A DNA stretch of 64,000 nucleotides. Source: CAZYJR01 sp964647905. Lineage in GTDB: Bacteria; Desulfobacterota; DSM-4660; Desulfatiglandales; HGW-15. Position numbers and translations under genes: made by a program. The DNA lies in the NCBI GenBank assembly GCA_964647905.1, contig CAZYJR010000002.1, positions 1 to 64,000 on the forward strand. The letters run 5' to 3'. The notes under the pieces were generated by a model. That model saw only the letters and a list, made by a program, of their open reading frames with translations, was not told the origin of the DNA and did not search any database. Positions 52,924-62,082 of this stretch are shown here, piece after piece. Each line of letters begins with the position of its first letter. Position 1 is the first letter of the stretch.

Positions 52924-53745
52924 ATGAGAGGAAAGAGAGTCTGGTCTTGTATGGTATCTGTTGCAGTGCTCCTTATGGCTTGGGGGCCGGCCTGGGCCGG
53001 GAATATCGTCATAAAGGGATCCACCACCGTCCTCCCCATAGCCCAGAAAGTGGCCGAGGTTTACATGAAGGAGAATCCGGATGTCAGAATATCCATTTCC
53101 GGCGGTGGCTCGGGTAACGGCATAAAGGCCTTGATAGACGGATCCACCGACATTGCGGACAGCTCCAGGTTCATCAAGGACAAGGAAGTCAAGATGGCCG
53201 TGCAAGCGGGCAGATACCCCGTCCCATTCGCCGTGGCCTATGATTGTATCATCCCGGTGGTCCACGCCTCCAATACGATTCAGGATTTGTCCCTCGCGCA
53301 GTTGAAGGCGCTCTACGAGGGCGGGATCAAGAACTGGAAGGAACTGGGCGGACCGGATCGCCCGGTGGTGGTCATCTCCCGGGATACCTCCAGCGGCACC
53401 TACGAGGTTTGGGCGAAGAAGGTAATGGAAAAGGAACGGGTTTATCCGGGTGCGCTTCTCCAGGCCTCCAACGGTGCGGTGGTCCAGGCGGTGGCCAAGA
53501 ACAAGAACGCAATCGGCTATATCGGCATAGGATACATGGACGCGGAGGTCAAGGCTTTGACTGTTAACGGCATACATGGTTCCGAGGAGACCACCCTAAA
53601 CGGGACCTACCCGGTGAGCCGCCCCCTGTTCATGTTCACCCAAGGGTGGCCCAAGGGGGATGTGGCCAAGTTCATCAACTTCCTTATCCACCCTGAAAAG
53701 GGGCAGAGGTATGTGAGTGAAGCGGGCTACGTCCCGCTCTACTAG
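52924..53745 (+). CDS. pstS: Phosphate ABC transporter substrate-binding protein
   Basis: A 273-residue periplasmic phosphate-binding protein with signal peptide (VAVLLMAWGPAWAG). Phosphate-contact regions IVIKGSTTVLPIAQKVAEVY, ISISGGGSGNGIKALIDGST and SRDTSSGTYEVW are clear. ATG 52924 has AGGAGG 7 nt upstream. First gene of a complete pstSCAB-phoU operon, normally induced by phosphate shortage. Confidence 0.95.
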   Translation: MRGKRVWSCMVSVAVLLMAWGPAWAGNIVIKGSTTVLPIAQKVAEVYMKENPDVRISISGGGSGNGIKALIDGSTDIADSSRFIKDKEVKMAVQAGRYPVPFAVAYDCIIPVVHASNTIQDLSLAQLKALYEGGIKNWKELGGPDRPVVVISRDTSSGTYEVWAKKVMEKERVYPGALLQASNGAVVQAVAKNKNAIGYIGIGYMDAEVKALTVNGIHGSEETTLNGTYPVSRPLFMFTQGWPKGDVAKFINFLIHPEKGQRYVSEAGYVPLY

Positions 53746-53767
53746 GCGGGGGAGATCTTTCGACTCC

Positions 53768-54682
53768 ATGATCCACTCGAGAGACAGGAGCGGCCTCGGC
53801 CGCAAGAGAAAGGAGGCGGCCGTCCGTGTGGGATTCCTCACGGTCGGCTTGGCCTCCATCATCACCTTGGGTATGATCGCCCTCTTTCTTTTCATGGAGG
53901 GCCTCCCCATACTGAAAGAGGTCTCGGTCCGGGATTTCATCCTGGGAGAGTACTGGTATCCCACCCATGAGCCACCGGATTTCGGGATCTTTCCCTTGAT
54001 AGCGGCATCGGCTGCCGTTACCGCGGTCTCTTCGGCAATGGCCGTCCCCCTGGGCGTGCTGACCGCGCTCTATTTGGCCGAAGCCGCGTCCAGCCGGGTT
54101 AGGAATTTCATAAAGCCCCTGGTGGAGCTCCTGGCCGCCCTACCCTCGGTAGTCCTGGGCTTCTTCGGTATGGTGGTGGTAGCCCCCGTTCTCCAGGAGA
54201 CCTTCGGGGTCGCCACCGGCCTCAATCTGTTCAACGCCTCCCTGATGCTGGCCTTCATGTCCGTTCCCACGATTTGCAGCATCTCGGAGGACGCCGTCTA
54301 CAGCGTGCCCACGGAGCTCAAGGAGGCCTCCTTGGCCCTTGGCGCAACCCGGTGGGAGACCATCTGGAGGGTGGTCCTGCCCGCGTCTCTGTCGGGAATC
54401 ACCACTGCGGTAATCCTGGGCATGAGCCGGGCCATGGGAGAGACCATGGTGGTATTGATGGTGGCAGGCGGGGCGGCCATGGTACCGGGATCCCTGTTCG
54501 ACCCGGTAAGACCCATGCCGGCGTCCATCGCCGCTGAGATGGCCGAAGCGCCTTTCCGTGGAGACCATTATCATGCGCTTTTCGCAACTGCCGTGGTCCT
54601 TTTTTTGTTCACCCTGGCATTCAACCTGGTGGCCGAACAGGTGAGCCACCGCTACAAGCAGGTGGGCGCGTCGACCCTATAG
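53768..54682 (+). CDS. pstC: Phosphate ABC transporter permease PstC
   Basis: A 304-residue permease with about six helices; LVELLAALPSVVLGFFGMVV and the EAA loop LKEASLALGATRWETIWRVV are characteristic. Starts 22 bp after pstS at ATG 53768; GGGGGAGA lies upstream. Confidence 0.9.
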   Translation: MIHSRDRSGLGRKRKEAAVRVGFLTVGLASIITLGMIALFLFMEGLPILKEVSVRDFILGEYWYPTHEPPDFGIFPLIAASAAVTAVSSAMAVPLGVLTALYLAEAASSRVRNFIKPLVELLAALPSVVLGFFGMVVVAPVLQETFGVATGLNLFNASLMLAFMSVPTICSISEDAVYSVPTELKEASLALGATRWETIWRVVLPASLSGITTAVILGMSRAMGETMVVLMVAGGAAMVPGSLFDPVRPMPASIAAEMAEAPFRGDHYHALFATAVVLFLFTLAFNLVAEQVSHRYKQVGASTL

Positions 54683-54700
54683 CAATCGGGCCGTGAGACA

Positions 54701-55624
54701 ATGATCGGTATGCACCAAGAGCAGGAAAACCGGGCACACTGGTATCCGGATGAAGGACAAGGGGCGCTCGGGGTCAAGCCCGGGCGAAGGATGACACAGG
54801 CGGTGATGTTCTGGCTCTTTCGGATCGCCGCTGGAATCAACGGTCTCGCATTGGCGCTGATTCTTTTCTTCCTGGTGAGCCGGGGGTGGCGGGCCATAAA
54901 CTGGACCTTCCTCACCCAGGCCCCCAGGGAGTCCATGACCCAGGGGGGAATATTCCCCTGCATCGTGGGCACCCTTTGTCTAAGCCTGGGAGCGATTCTT
55001 GTGGCCCTGCCGGTCGGGGTGGCGTCGGCCATCTACCTCCACGAATACGCCGGGCCCGGCAGAGCGGTTCGGATCATCAGGCTGGGGATCAACAATCTGG
55101 CCGGCGTTCCTTCTGTGGTCTTCGGGCTCTTCGGGCTGGCCTTTTTCGTGGTCTATCTGGATATGGGGGTGAGCGTCCTGGCAGGGGCGCTCACCCTGGG
55201 GGCAATGACGCTGCCGGTGATAATAGGCTCGGCTGAAGAGGCCTTGAAATCGGTGCCCGATACGTACAGGGAGGCCTCCCTCGGTCTGGGCGCAACCAAG
55301 TGGCAGACCATATACCGCGTGGTCCTGCCCGCCGCCCTGCCCGGGATTTTGACCGGGGCCATACTGGGAATCAGCAGGGCCGCCGGAGAGACGGCCCCAA
55401 TAATGTTCACGGCCGCGGTCTTCTACACCCCGGGACTTCCCTCTTCAGTTTTTGATGAGATAATGGCCCTTCCTTATCATATCTATGTCCTGGCCACGGC
55501 CGGCACAGAGATAGAGGCCACCAGGCATCTCCAATACGGGACCGCTCTGGTATTGATTGTCCTTGTCTTGGGGCTCAACCTCATAGCGGTGCTCTACCGC
55601 TCACGCCTCCAGAAGCGGCGCTGA
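54701..55624 (+). CDS. pstA: Phosphate ABC transporter permease PstA
   Basis: A 307-residue permease. INNLAGVPSVVFGLFGLAFF and the EAA loop TYREASLGLGATKWQTIYRV then VLPAALPGI identify it. ATG 54701 or 54710 could serve; the first 35 residues are a cytoplasmic extension before helix 1. Confidence 0.9.
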   Translation: MIGMHQEQENRAHWYPDEGQGALGVKPGRRMTQAVMFWLFRIAAGINGLALALILFFLVSRGWRAINWTFLTQAPRESMTQGGIFPCIVGTLCLSLGAILVALPVGVASAIYLHEYAGPGRAVRIIRLGINNLAGVPSVVFGLFGLAFFVVYLDMGVSVLAGALTLGAMTLPVIIGSAEEALKSVPDTYREASLGLGATKWQTIYRVVLPAALPGILTGAILGISRAAGETAPIMFTAAVFYTPGLPSSVFDEIMALPYHIYVLATAGTEIEATRHLQYGTALVLIVLVLGLNLIAVLYRSRLQKRR

Positions 55625-55660
55625 GAAAAAAAGACTCACGGGAGGTTCGTTTTTCATACC

Positions 55661-56428
55661 ATGGATCAAGCTGTCTCGGCAAAGATCGTGACCAAGGACC
55701 TGAACTTCTATTACCGGGACTTTAGGGCTCTTCAAGGAATCTCTCTGGAGTTTCAGGCCGAAGGGGTTACCGCGCTCATCGGCCCTTCGGGTTGCGGCAA
55801 GAGCACCCTGCTGAGATGCCTCAACCGGATGAACGACCTCATCCCCGGAACACGCGTAGGCGGGGAAGTGATTTATGCGGGGCGGGACATATACGATCCT
55901 GCTGTTGACGTGGTCACACTCAGGCGCCGTATCGGCATGGTCTTCCAAAAGCCCAACCCCTTTCCCAAGACAGTATTCGACAACATCGCCTACGGCTTGC
56001 GGGTCAACGGGATCAGGGACCGGGGAAAAATCGAGGAACAGGTGGAAACCAGCCTCAGGAGGGCCGCCCTTTGGGACGAGGTCAAGGACCGCCTGAGGCA
56101 GTCGGCCTTGGGCCTTTCCGGAGGGCAGCAGCAGAGGCTCTGCATCGCAAGGGCCTTGGCCGTGGAACCGGACGTCCTGCTTATGGACGAGCCGGCCTCA
56201 GCCCTGGACCCGATAGCCACCCAGAAGATAGAGGAGTTGATCCACGAACTCAAAGACTCCTACACCATCATTATCGTAACCCACAACATGCAGCAGGCCG
56301 CCCGAGTCTCGGACATCACAGCCTTTCTCTACATGGGCCGGCTGATAGAGGTGGGGCCCACGGACACCCTCTTCACCCGGCCGCATTTGAAGCAGACATC
56401 CGATTACATAACAGGCAGGTTCGGGTAG
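55661..56428 (+). CDS. pstB: Phosphate ABC transporter ATPase PstB
   Basis: A 255-residue ATPase: Walker A IGPSGCGKSTLLRCLNRMND (the NRMND run is PstB-specific), QKPNPFPKTVFDNIAYG, signature LGLSGGQQQRLCIARA, Walker B LLMDEPASALDP and H loop IVTHNMQQA. Third partner of PstCA. Confidence 0.95.
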   Translation: MDQAVSAKIVTKDLNFYYRDFRALQGISLEFQAEGVTALIGPSGCGKSTLLRCLNRMNDLIPGTRVGGEVIYAGRDIYDPAVDVVTLRRRIGMVFQKPNPFPKTVFDNIAYGLRVNGIRDRGKIEEQVETSLRRAALWDEVKDRLRQSALGLSGGQQQRLCIARALAVEPDVLLMDEPASALDPIATQKIEELIHELKDSYTIIIVTHNMQQAARVSDITAFLYMGRLIEVGPTDTLFTRPHLKQTSDYITGRFG

Positions 56429-56453
56429 AAGTGGGCGATGAGAGGAAAAGCGT

Positions 56454-57137
56454 ATGCCCAAGCACTTGGTAAAGGCCCTCCAACGATTGAAGATCCGGAT
56501 ATTATCTCTGGGGGGTATGGTGGAAGAGAGGGTCAGGATGGCCAACCGGGCCATGGCGCTCCGCGACACTCCCCTTGCAGAGAGGGTCATATCCACCGAC
56601 TATGAGATAGACGACCTGGAGGTGGAAGTCGAGGAGGAGTGCCTCAAGATAATCGCCCTGCATCAGCCGGTGGCCGGCGACCTGCGATTCCTCACCGCGG
56701 TCATCAAGATCAACAACGACCTGGAACGGATCGGAGACGAGGCTGTCAACATAGCAAGATGCGTTAGAATAATCGGCCGGCAGGAACCGGTGGCCTTTCC
56801 GGTGGACTTCGCCCCCATGGCCGAAAAGACCCAGTCCATGCTCAAGATGAGCCTGGACGCGCTGGTCAACATGGACCTGGATACGGCCTTCAAAGTCCTC
56901 ACCCTGGACGACGAGGTGGACGTCATATACAGCAGGATCTACGACAAGGGCAAAGAGGCGATCCGCGGCGAGCCGGAGCGGGTGGAATACTTGATAAACC
57001 TGCTCCTGATTTCCCGTTACCTGGAGAGGATCGCGGACCACGCCACTAACATCGCCGAGGAAGTGATCTACATGGTGGAGGGAGAAATCATACGACACGG
57101 CAGGTGGGACCACCAGGACCCCGGGACCAGGTCCTAG
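56454..57137 (+). CDS. phoU: Phosphate signalling regulator PhoU
   Basis: A 227-residue double PhoU-domain protein. MVEERVRMANRAMALRDTPL, then LHQPVAGDLRFLTAVIKINN and DLERIGDEAVNIA form the first metal-cluster half; RYLERIADHATNIAEEVIYM forms the second. It links the Pst transporter to PhoR-type signalling. No phoB or phoR is in the window. Confidence 0.95.
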   Translation: MPKHLVKALQRLKIRILSLGGMVEERVRMANRAMALRDTPLAERVISTDYEIDDLEVEVEEECLKIIALHQPVAGDLRFLTAVIKINNDLERIGDEAVNIARCVRIIGRQEPVAFPVDFAPMAEKTQSMLKMSLDALVNMDLDTAFKVLTLDDEVDVIYSRIYDKGKEAIRGEPERVEYLINLLLISRYLERIADHATNIAEEVIYMVEGEIIRHGRWDHQDPGTRS

Positions 57138-57212
57138 GGTCTCAATTAGTCTGGTTTCCGTCCGGAAACGGCCCTTTCCGCCCCCTGGAAACCCGCTGGT
57201 GCCGAGAACTCA

Positions 57213-58328
57213 TCATGGATGCGCGCCGGCTTGGTTCGGGCTGTAGGGCTCGCGCCACCCGACCAGGAGGTCGGCCACCACCACGCACTCCAGCCCGAAG
57301 GGTAGGTATCCCGCATAGCCTAAGAGCGGCATCTCGAAGAGCTGGAATCCATGGACGTAGGGGATGGAATATATCCATTTCGGATAACTGTAGATATTCC
57401 ACATCTCCCAAAAAAACCCGCATACAAGGGCGGCGCTCGATGCGGTGACGATTTCCCGCCAATCCCCATTGGTCACCGGTGACAAGATATGGGGCCTGGA
57501 CGCCGCGCCGTCCAGTGCGACCAGTATGATCAGTGGAGAGACCCACAGCAGGGGATAGGTGTAATTGGGCCATACCCCAATGGCGGCCAGGCCCGCACCC
57601 GCCACGATCAGGCAGAACCACGAGAGGGCCCTTGGTGCGGGCGCCCTGATGGCGATGAAATCCTTAAATCCTCTCTCAGGCAATGAAAAGGTCTCTATTA
57701 GGGCCTTGGTACCCAGTACCGCCGGCAGCACGGTGGAGAAGGGCAGAGTGGCGGACCAGAAGTAGGACCATGAATCCAGGTCGCTGCCTGCGTAATACCA
57801 GTTCTGCACAAAGCGGTTGAGGTACTCGAAAAACCACCAGAAAGCGGCGCTTGACGGGAAGAGCAGAAGATAGGACCGGGTGCGGTCCGTCAGGGGGCTC
57901 CTGCCGCTCCTCCTAAAGGCCAGGGCGTTGACCACCAGTATGTATCCCACCCAGAGCGGCGTAAATGTCCAGCCTTGGAGCCACGCCAGAGAAAGGGTGT
58001 CGCTCCAGGCGAACACCCAGGAGACGGCGGCGAGGGCGGCCCCTGCCCATCCCCACCACGGAAGCGAACGCCTCGGCGGCAAGGAGCCGGAGTCCCGCAG
58101 CCGCATGCTTTTCAAGGCCCTGACCAGCAAGGGCCCGAGAACCAAGGCCAGGAAGAGCCCCAGGGCGGCGAATACGCCCCAGGAGAAGGGCTCGTGTTCG
58201 ACGTAGCGCGTCCGCGGAGGGAACTCCAGGTAAAGATCCAAAGGCCTCCCGCTCGCCACTATCCCGGCCGCAGGCAGGCCCACGAGCATGACCACCGTGA
58301 CAGGCAACCTTACCCAATGCCGTCCCAT
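57213..58328 (-). CDS. Polytopic membrane protein of unknown function
   Basis: A 371-residue protein with about nine or ten hydrophobic helices alternating with short loops. No catalytic motif was recognised. Loops contain aromatic-rich stretches (WWFFEYLNRFVQNWYYAG, FFWEMWNIYSYPKWIYSIPY) that look like a membrane-interface enzyme or carotenoid/lipid-type protein, but I cannot name it. Convergent with phoU across 75 bp. Confidence 0.65.
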   Translation of the reverse strand: MGRHWVRLPVTVVMLVGLPAAGIVASGRPLDLYLEFPPRTRYVEHEPFSWGVFAALGLFLALVLGPLLVRALKSMRLRDSGSLPPRRSLPWWGWAGAALAAVSWVFAWSDTLSLAWLQGWTFTPLWVGYILVVNALAFRRSGRSPLTDRTRSYLLLFPSSAAFWWFFEYLNRFVQNWYYAGSDLDSWSYFWSATLPFSTVLPAVLGTKALIETFSLPERGFKDFIAIRAPAPRALSWFCLIVAGAGLAAIGVWPNYTYPLLWVSPLIILVALDGAASRPHILSPVTNGDWREIVTASSAALVCGFFWEMWNIYSYPKWIYSIPYVHGFQLFEMPLLGYAGYLPFGLECVVVADLLVGWREPYSPNQAGAHP

Positions 58329-58478
58329 TCTTCCTCCGCCACGCCTTTCCGGGTGGAAAGGCTTTGCTTGGAAAGCGGCCTTGTGCTAGGGTTAACACCC
58401 AAAGCGCTGAGATTCAAGAGCATAGCCTTTTCAGGCTGGAAACCCGGTTTCCGAGGCAGGAGGTCCCTTCGGCACAAA

Positions 58479-58664
58479 ATGGCCACCATTCAACCCAAGG
58501 GCGAAAAACTAAGGCAGGCGGTTCGCTGGATCTCAGATCAGCGCCTGGATCATCCTCAAAAGACCTTCTCCTTGCTGATCCAGGAGGCCGGCGAACGGTT
58601 CAACCTGTCCCCCAAGGACGAGGCTTATCTGGAGTCGTTTTACCGGGGGTGTGACGAGCCGTAA
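58479..58664 (+). CDS. Small conserved hypothetical protein
   Basis: A 61-residue helical protein: MATIQPKGEKLRQAVRWISD, then FSLLIQEAGERFNLSPKDEA and YLESFYRG. It resembles a short conserved protein of sulfate reducers with no known role (recognition from memory of the pattern, not a search). The frame is open upstream, but ATG 58479 gives the compact protein. An AGGAGG 13-18 nt upstream is a little far. Confidence 0.55.
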   Translation: MATIQPKGEKLRQAVRWISDQRLDHPQKTFSLLIQEAGERFNLSPKDEAYLESFYRGCDEP

Positions 58665-58682
58665 CTGCGCCGGGGAGTCGGG

Positions 58683-58955
58683 CTAGAACCCCCTGCCGGC
58701 CGGATGATGACCTGCCCTTTCCTTGGCCCGCCGCCCGGCACGCATCACTGCTGCTACGAAGACCGATAACACCAAGGTGATGATCAAGCCCCCGACCAGG
58801 ATCGGCATCCAGTATCCATCCGAATCCCTGCTCCGGATTCCCACCCCCATGCTCAAGACACCGACAAAGACCGCATAGGCAGCCAGCAAAAGGGCTGTCA
58901 GAATCGCAACAACCCTCGCAGCCCTTTTGGGGGCGGACGGTTCGCGGTCTATCAT
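58683..58955 (-). CDS. Small two-helix membrane protein, unknown
   Basis: A 90-residue protein with two hydrophobic segments (VAILTALLLAAYAVFVGVLS and ILVGGLIITLVLSVFVAAVM) and basic ends. Its ATG overlaps the dnaA stop by 4 nt (58952-58955), so it is coupled to dnaA. Family not recognised. Confidence 0.6.
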   Translation of the reverse strand: MIDREPSAPKRAARVVAILTALLLAAYAVFVGVLSMGVGIRSRDSDGYWMPILVGGLIITLVLSVFVAAVMRAGRRAKERAGHHPAGRGF

Positions 58956-60304
58956 TTCTTCCCTTCCTCGATCCTCTGGCTGAGGAATTCCACCTGCTTG
59001 CGAACGCTGCGGTCAACCCTCATCCTGCTGGCGATCACCTCTGCCGCGTAAAGCACGGTGGAATGCTTCCGGTTGATCGAGCTCCCGATCTCCTCCAGGG
59101 TGGCGTCGGTGTGCTGGCGGCAAAGGTAGGCGTAAACATTCCGTGGATAAGCATAGATCTTCTTCCTGGAACGCGATGACAGGAGATCCGACTCCACATT
59201 GAAATAGCGGCATAGAAGCGTCTTGATTTCCTCCAGGCTGGTGGTGCCTGAATCGCTCACGTGGCACTTGATCACCTCCATTACCAAGTCCTTGGAAATC
59301 TTCTCGTGCAGCAGCTCGGTCTTGGCCTTGAGGCAGGTCAAGGCGCTTTCGATTTGTCGCACGTCTTGACAAAGGTGCTTTGCCAGCAGATTCGTCGCCT
59401 CTTCTGATAGATGGATTTCCTGCTCGGCGGCCTTTCTCTGGAGTATCTTGAGCCTGGTCTCGTAGTCCGGCGGATTCATCCGTGTTATGATCCCGCTGGT
59501 CAGCCTCGATTCGATCCCCTTGCGCATGTGGGGGATGTCCTTGGGGAGGAGAGAGCTGGTGAAGATTATCTTCTTCCGGTCATTTGCCAGCGCATCCAGG
59601 GTATACTCCAGCTCCCGCTGCGTCTTCTCCTTGCCGCTCAGGAAATGGACCTCTTCCAGGAGCAATACGTCGCACGCCCGTCGGTACTTGCCCTTGAACT
59701 CCTCAATACTGTTGTTCTTGAGGGCGAAGATCATCTCGTTGACAAAGTCCTCGGCCGTAATGTAGCAGACGCGGGAATTGGGATTCCGACTCAGTATTGC
59801 ATGGCCTATGGCCTGGGTTAGATGGCTCTTGCCGAGACCGGTGTTGGCCAGCATGAGGAGCGGGGTGTAGAGCATCTCCGAGCCCGAGGCCACGGACTGG
59901 GAGACCGAATAGGCGAATTCGTTGCACTTGCCCACCACGAAACGATCGAACGTCAAGGCGTTGTTGAGCCACGAGCCGGTCATTACCCCCCGCCGCCTGC
60001 GCATGTTGGGGAAGGCTAGCTGTCTGGACTCCTGCTCGATGTCCGGCCCCAGATCCTTCCTTTCCTGCTGGCTCGCCCGAAAAACAAGATTAAAGGTCCT
60101 GCCTCCCACCTCCTGGAGCTTGCCCTGCAGGAGGGACCCGTAGTTCTCCTGGACCCAGTTCTTGGAGAACTTGTTGGGGCACTCCAAGACCACGGTGTCG
60201 CCGTTGCTCTCCACCAGGGCCAGCGGCTTGATCCAGAGGGAGAACCCCTGCTCGGTTACCTCGGATCGAACTCGATTTTTGGCTTCTTCCCATAGGCTGT
60301 TCAT
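58952..60304 (-). CDS. dnaA: Replication initiator DnaA, variant motifs
   Basis: A 450-residue DnaA. Domain I: LWEEAKNRVRSEVTEQGFSL. AAA+ domain III starts at LTFDRFVVGKCNEFAYSVSQ; Walker A is NTGLGKSHL. Walker B reads LLLEEVHFL where most DnaAs have LLIDDIQFL, and the domain IV signature is INRKHSTVLYAAEVI where most have GGRDHSTVLHA. So the Walker B Asp pair is Glu-Glu and the DNA-contacting Asp is Lys. The rest (FTSSLLPKDIP, SRLTSGIITRMNPPDYETRL) is well kept. ATG 60304 gives conventional length. It faces away from a 650-bp gene-free gap. Confidence 0.9.
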   Translation of the reverse strand: MNSLWEEAKNRVRSEVTEQGFSLWIKPLALVESNGDTVVLECPNKFSKNWVQENYGSLLQGKLQEVGGRTFNLVFRASQQERKDLGPDIEQESRQLAFPNMRRRRGVMTGSWLNNALTFDRFVVGKCNEFAYSVSQSVASGSEMLYTPLLMLANTGLGKSHLTQAIGHAILSRNPNSRVCYITAEDFVNEMIFALKNNSIEEFKGKYRRACDVLLLEEVHFLSGKEKTQRELEYTLDALANDRKKIIFTSSLLPKDIPHMRKGIESRLTSGIITRMNPPDYETRLKILQRKAAEQEIHLSEEATNLLAKHLCQDVRQIESALTCLKAKTELLHEKISKDLVMEVIKCHVSDSGTTSLEEIKTLLCRYFNVESDLLSSRSRKKIYAYPRNVYAYLCRQHTDATLEEIGSSINRKHSTVLYAAEVIASRMRVDRSVRKQVEFLSQRIEEGKK

Positions 60305-60953
60305 AGACAAACTCCAGCAAAAGAGGGGCGCTTCCGAGGGCCATAAGGAGCCCGCAAAGCTTGGTCGAGGTCGGTCTCCGGTCGACCCGCAGGAGCTGTT
60401 CAAAGACCTTAAGCAGCTCCGTAGGGTTTGCTCGCTCAGCTCGGATCCAGTGAAACCAGAAAATGGGCAGATTACGCTGATTTTCGGTGGAACAGGGTCT
60501 TGCCCGTCGATGTTTCGGGCCTATTATTCAAAAACCAGAGGGCCTGTCAAAGCTGATGGGAAGCGGGTTTCACTTACCCGCCGCCGAATTTTCAACAAAA
60601 AACAACCCGCTGAAATGACGACCTTATCGAGCCGGCCCACCATAACATGCGACTACGCAACGATATTCCAGGCCGTTCCCTTTTCCACCTGAATTCAAAA
60701 GCTTCATCGAGTTATCCCCCGCCGCCCGAAAAGATATTCACACCCCCAATTCTTTCGTTTTCTGGCTCTAGCTTCCAATTTCGGGCATTTTCAAGTTTTT
60801 CACCTGGGATTTCGGATCGCACCCCCCCGGCATGGGGGCCTGTATCCTCTTGCCTTCCCGGAATCCGCCGGGAACACCCCTCCCTTCATTGCCCCAAAAA
60901 AGAGTGAAACAGGCCTTAAAATGACTCAAAACTTCTTTTTAACGCCATCTTAA
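60305..60953. other. Candidate chromosomal origin (oriC)
   Basis: A 649-bp gap without convincing genes between dnaA and hypE. It contains DnaA-box-like 9-mers near consensus TTWTNCACA: TTTTCCACC (60681), TTATCCCCC (60712), ATATTCACA (60734) and TTTTTCACC (60796), and an AT-rich patch at 60916-60955. Position beside dnaA and 1.1 kb from parS supports an origin. None of the boxes is perfect and no strong AT-rich unwinding element is obvious. Confidence 0.5.
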
Positions 60954-61964
60954 TCAGCAGATACGAGGCAAAAGCTCCCCGGAAAGGGTTGAGAGGACCC
61001 TTCGCCCCCCTACACTGGTTTCCATTGTGACTCTGGCTGGAGATCCGCTTTCGGTCACCTGGCCTATGACAGCCGCCTCCCTGCCCAGCGGGTGGGCCCG
61101 CATCTTGGCGAGAACCTTGCCCGCAGAGGCCCGGGGGACTACGGCCAGGCACTTGCCTTCATTGGCCACATAGAGGGGGTCCAGGCCCAGCATCTCGCAG
61201 GCAGAGGCCACCGCAGGGTGAACCGGGATTTCTTTCTCCTTGATGCGAACCCCGACCCCTGAACAAGACGCGATCTCGTTCAACGCAGTCGCAACACCAC
61301 CCCGCGTTGGGTCGCGAAGCACATGTACATCCACGCCGGGCTTCAGGAAGGAGGCCACCAGCCCGTTCAGCGGCGCAGTGTCGCTGACGACCTCCACCTG
61401 GAAGTCGAGGCCTTCACGTTGGGCCAAGACGGCTATCCCGTGGTCACCCACCCCGCCGCTTAGTATTATCAGGTCGCCCGGCCTCGCATTGCCCGCACCC
61501 ACAGACACATCCCCCCGGATCCAGCCCACCCCGGAGGTGTTAATGAAGATCTTGTCGGCATGGCCCCGCGGAACCACCTTGGTATCTCCCGCCGCCACCA
61601 GGACGCCGGCCTCTCCAGCGGCCCGCGCCACTCCGTCCAAGACGGTCTCCAGGTCGTGAAAAGAGAGCCCTTCCTCCAAGATCAGGGCCAGGGTCAGGAA
61701 TGCGGGGTTTGCTCCCTGCATGGCCAAGTCGTTGACCGTCCCGTTTACAGCAAGCCTCCCTATATCGCCGCCCGGGAAGAAAATAGGGTCCACGACATAG
61801 GAATCCGTGGTGATCGCCATTCGGCCCCGCCCGGAAGGGACCACTGCGCTGTCGTCGAGCGGGCGCAGAAACTCGTTTTCCAGCCGGCCCAGGATGAGTT
61901 CCTCCACCAGGGCCCTGGCGGCCCCGCCCCCTCCGCCGTGATCCAGCTCCACATATCTCGCCAT
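60954..61964 (-). CDS. hypE: Hydrogenase maturation protein HypE
   Basis: Makes the CN ligands of [NiFe]-hydrogenase by dehydrating the thiocarboxamide on its C-terminal Cys. A 336-residue PurM/AIR-synthase-fold protein: ELDHGGGGGAARALVEELIL, AITTDSYVVDPIFFPGGDIG, LAVNGTVNDLAMQGANP, VAAGDTKVVPRGHADKIFI and DPTRGGVATALNEIA. The essential C-terminal PRIC is present. ATG 61964 follows a GGGGGGGTGG run; a GTG at 61970 is possible. It stands apart from any other hyp or hydrogenase gene in the window. Confidence 0.95.
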   Translation of the reverse strand: MARYVELDHGGGGGAARALVEELILGRLENEFLRPLDDSAVVPSGRGRMAITTDSYVVDPIFFPGGDIGRLAVNGTVNDLAMQGANPAFLTLALILEEGLSFHDLETVLDGVARAAGEAGVLVAAGDTKVVPRGHADKIFINTSGVGWIRGDVSVGAGNARPGDLIILSGGVGDHGIAVLAQREGLDFQVEVVSDTAPLNGLVASFLKPGVDVHVLRDPTRGGVATALNEIASCSGVGVRIKEKEIPVHPAVASACEMLGLDPLYVANEGKCLAVVPRASAGKVLAKMRAHPLGREAAVIGQVTESGSPARVTMETSVGGRRVLSTLSGELLPRIC

Positions 61965-62042
61965 TTCCACCCCCCCTCGGCTTTTAGCCTTTCCAAAGCC
62001 CGCCTGTTGTGCTATCCCATTCGACGTTGCCTGCTGAGTTCA

Positions 62043-62058
62043 TGTTTCACGTGAAACA
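62043..62058. promoter_or_regulatory. parS centromere site
   Basis: TGTTTCACGTGAAACA, a perfect 16-bp match to the universal chromosomal parS palindrome bound by ParB, 24 bp before the parA start. The single copy seen in this window. Confidence 0.95.
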
Positions 62059-62082
62059 TCTCTGTCAAGGCCCTTGGAGTCC

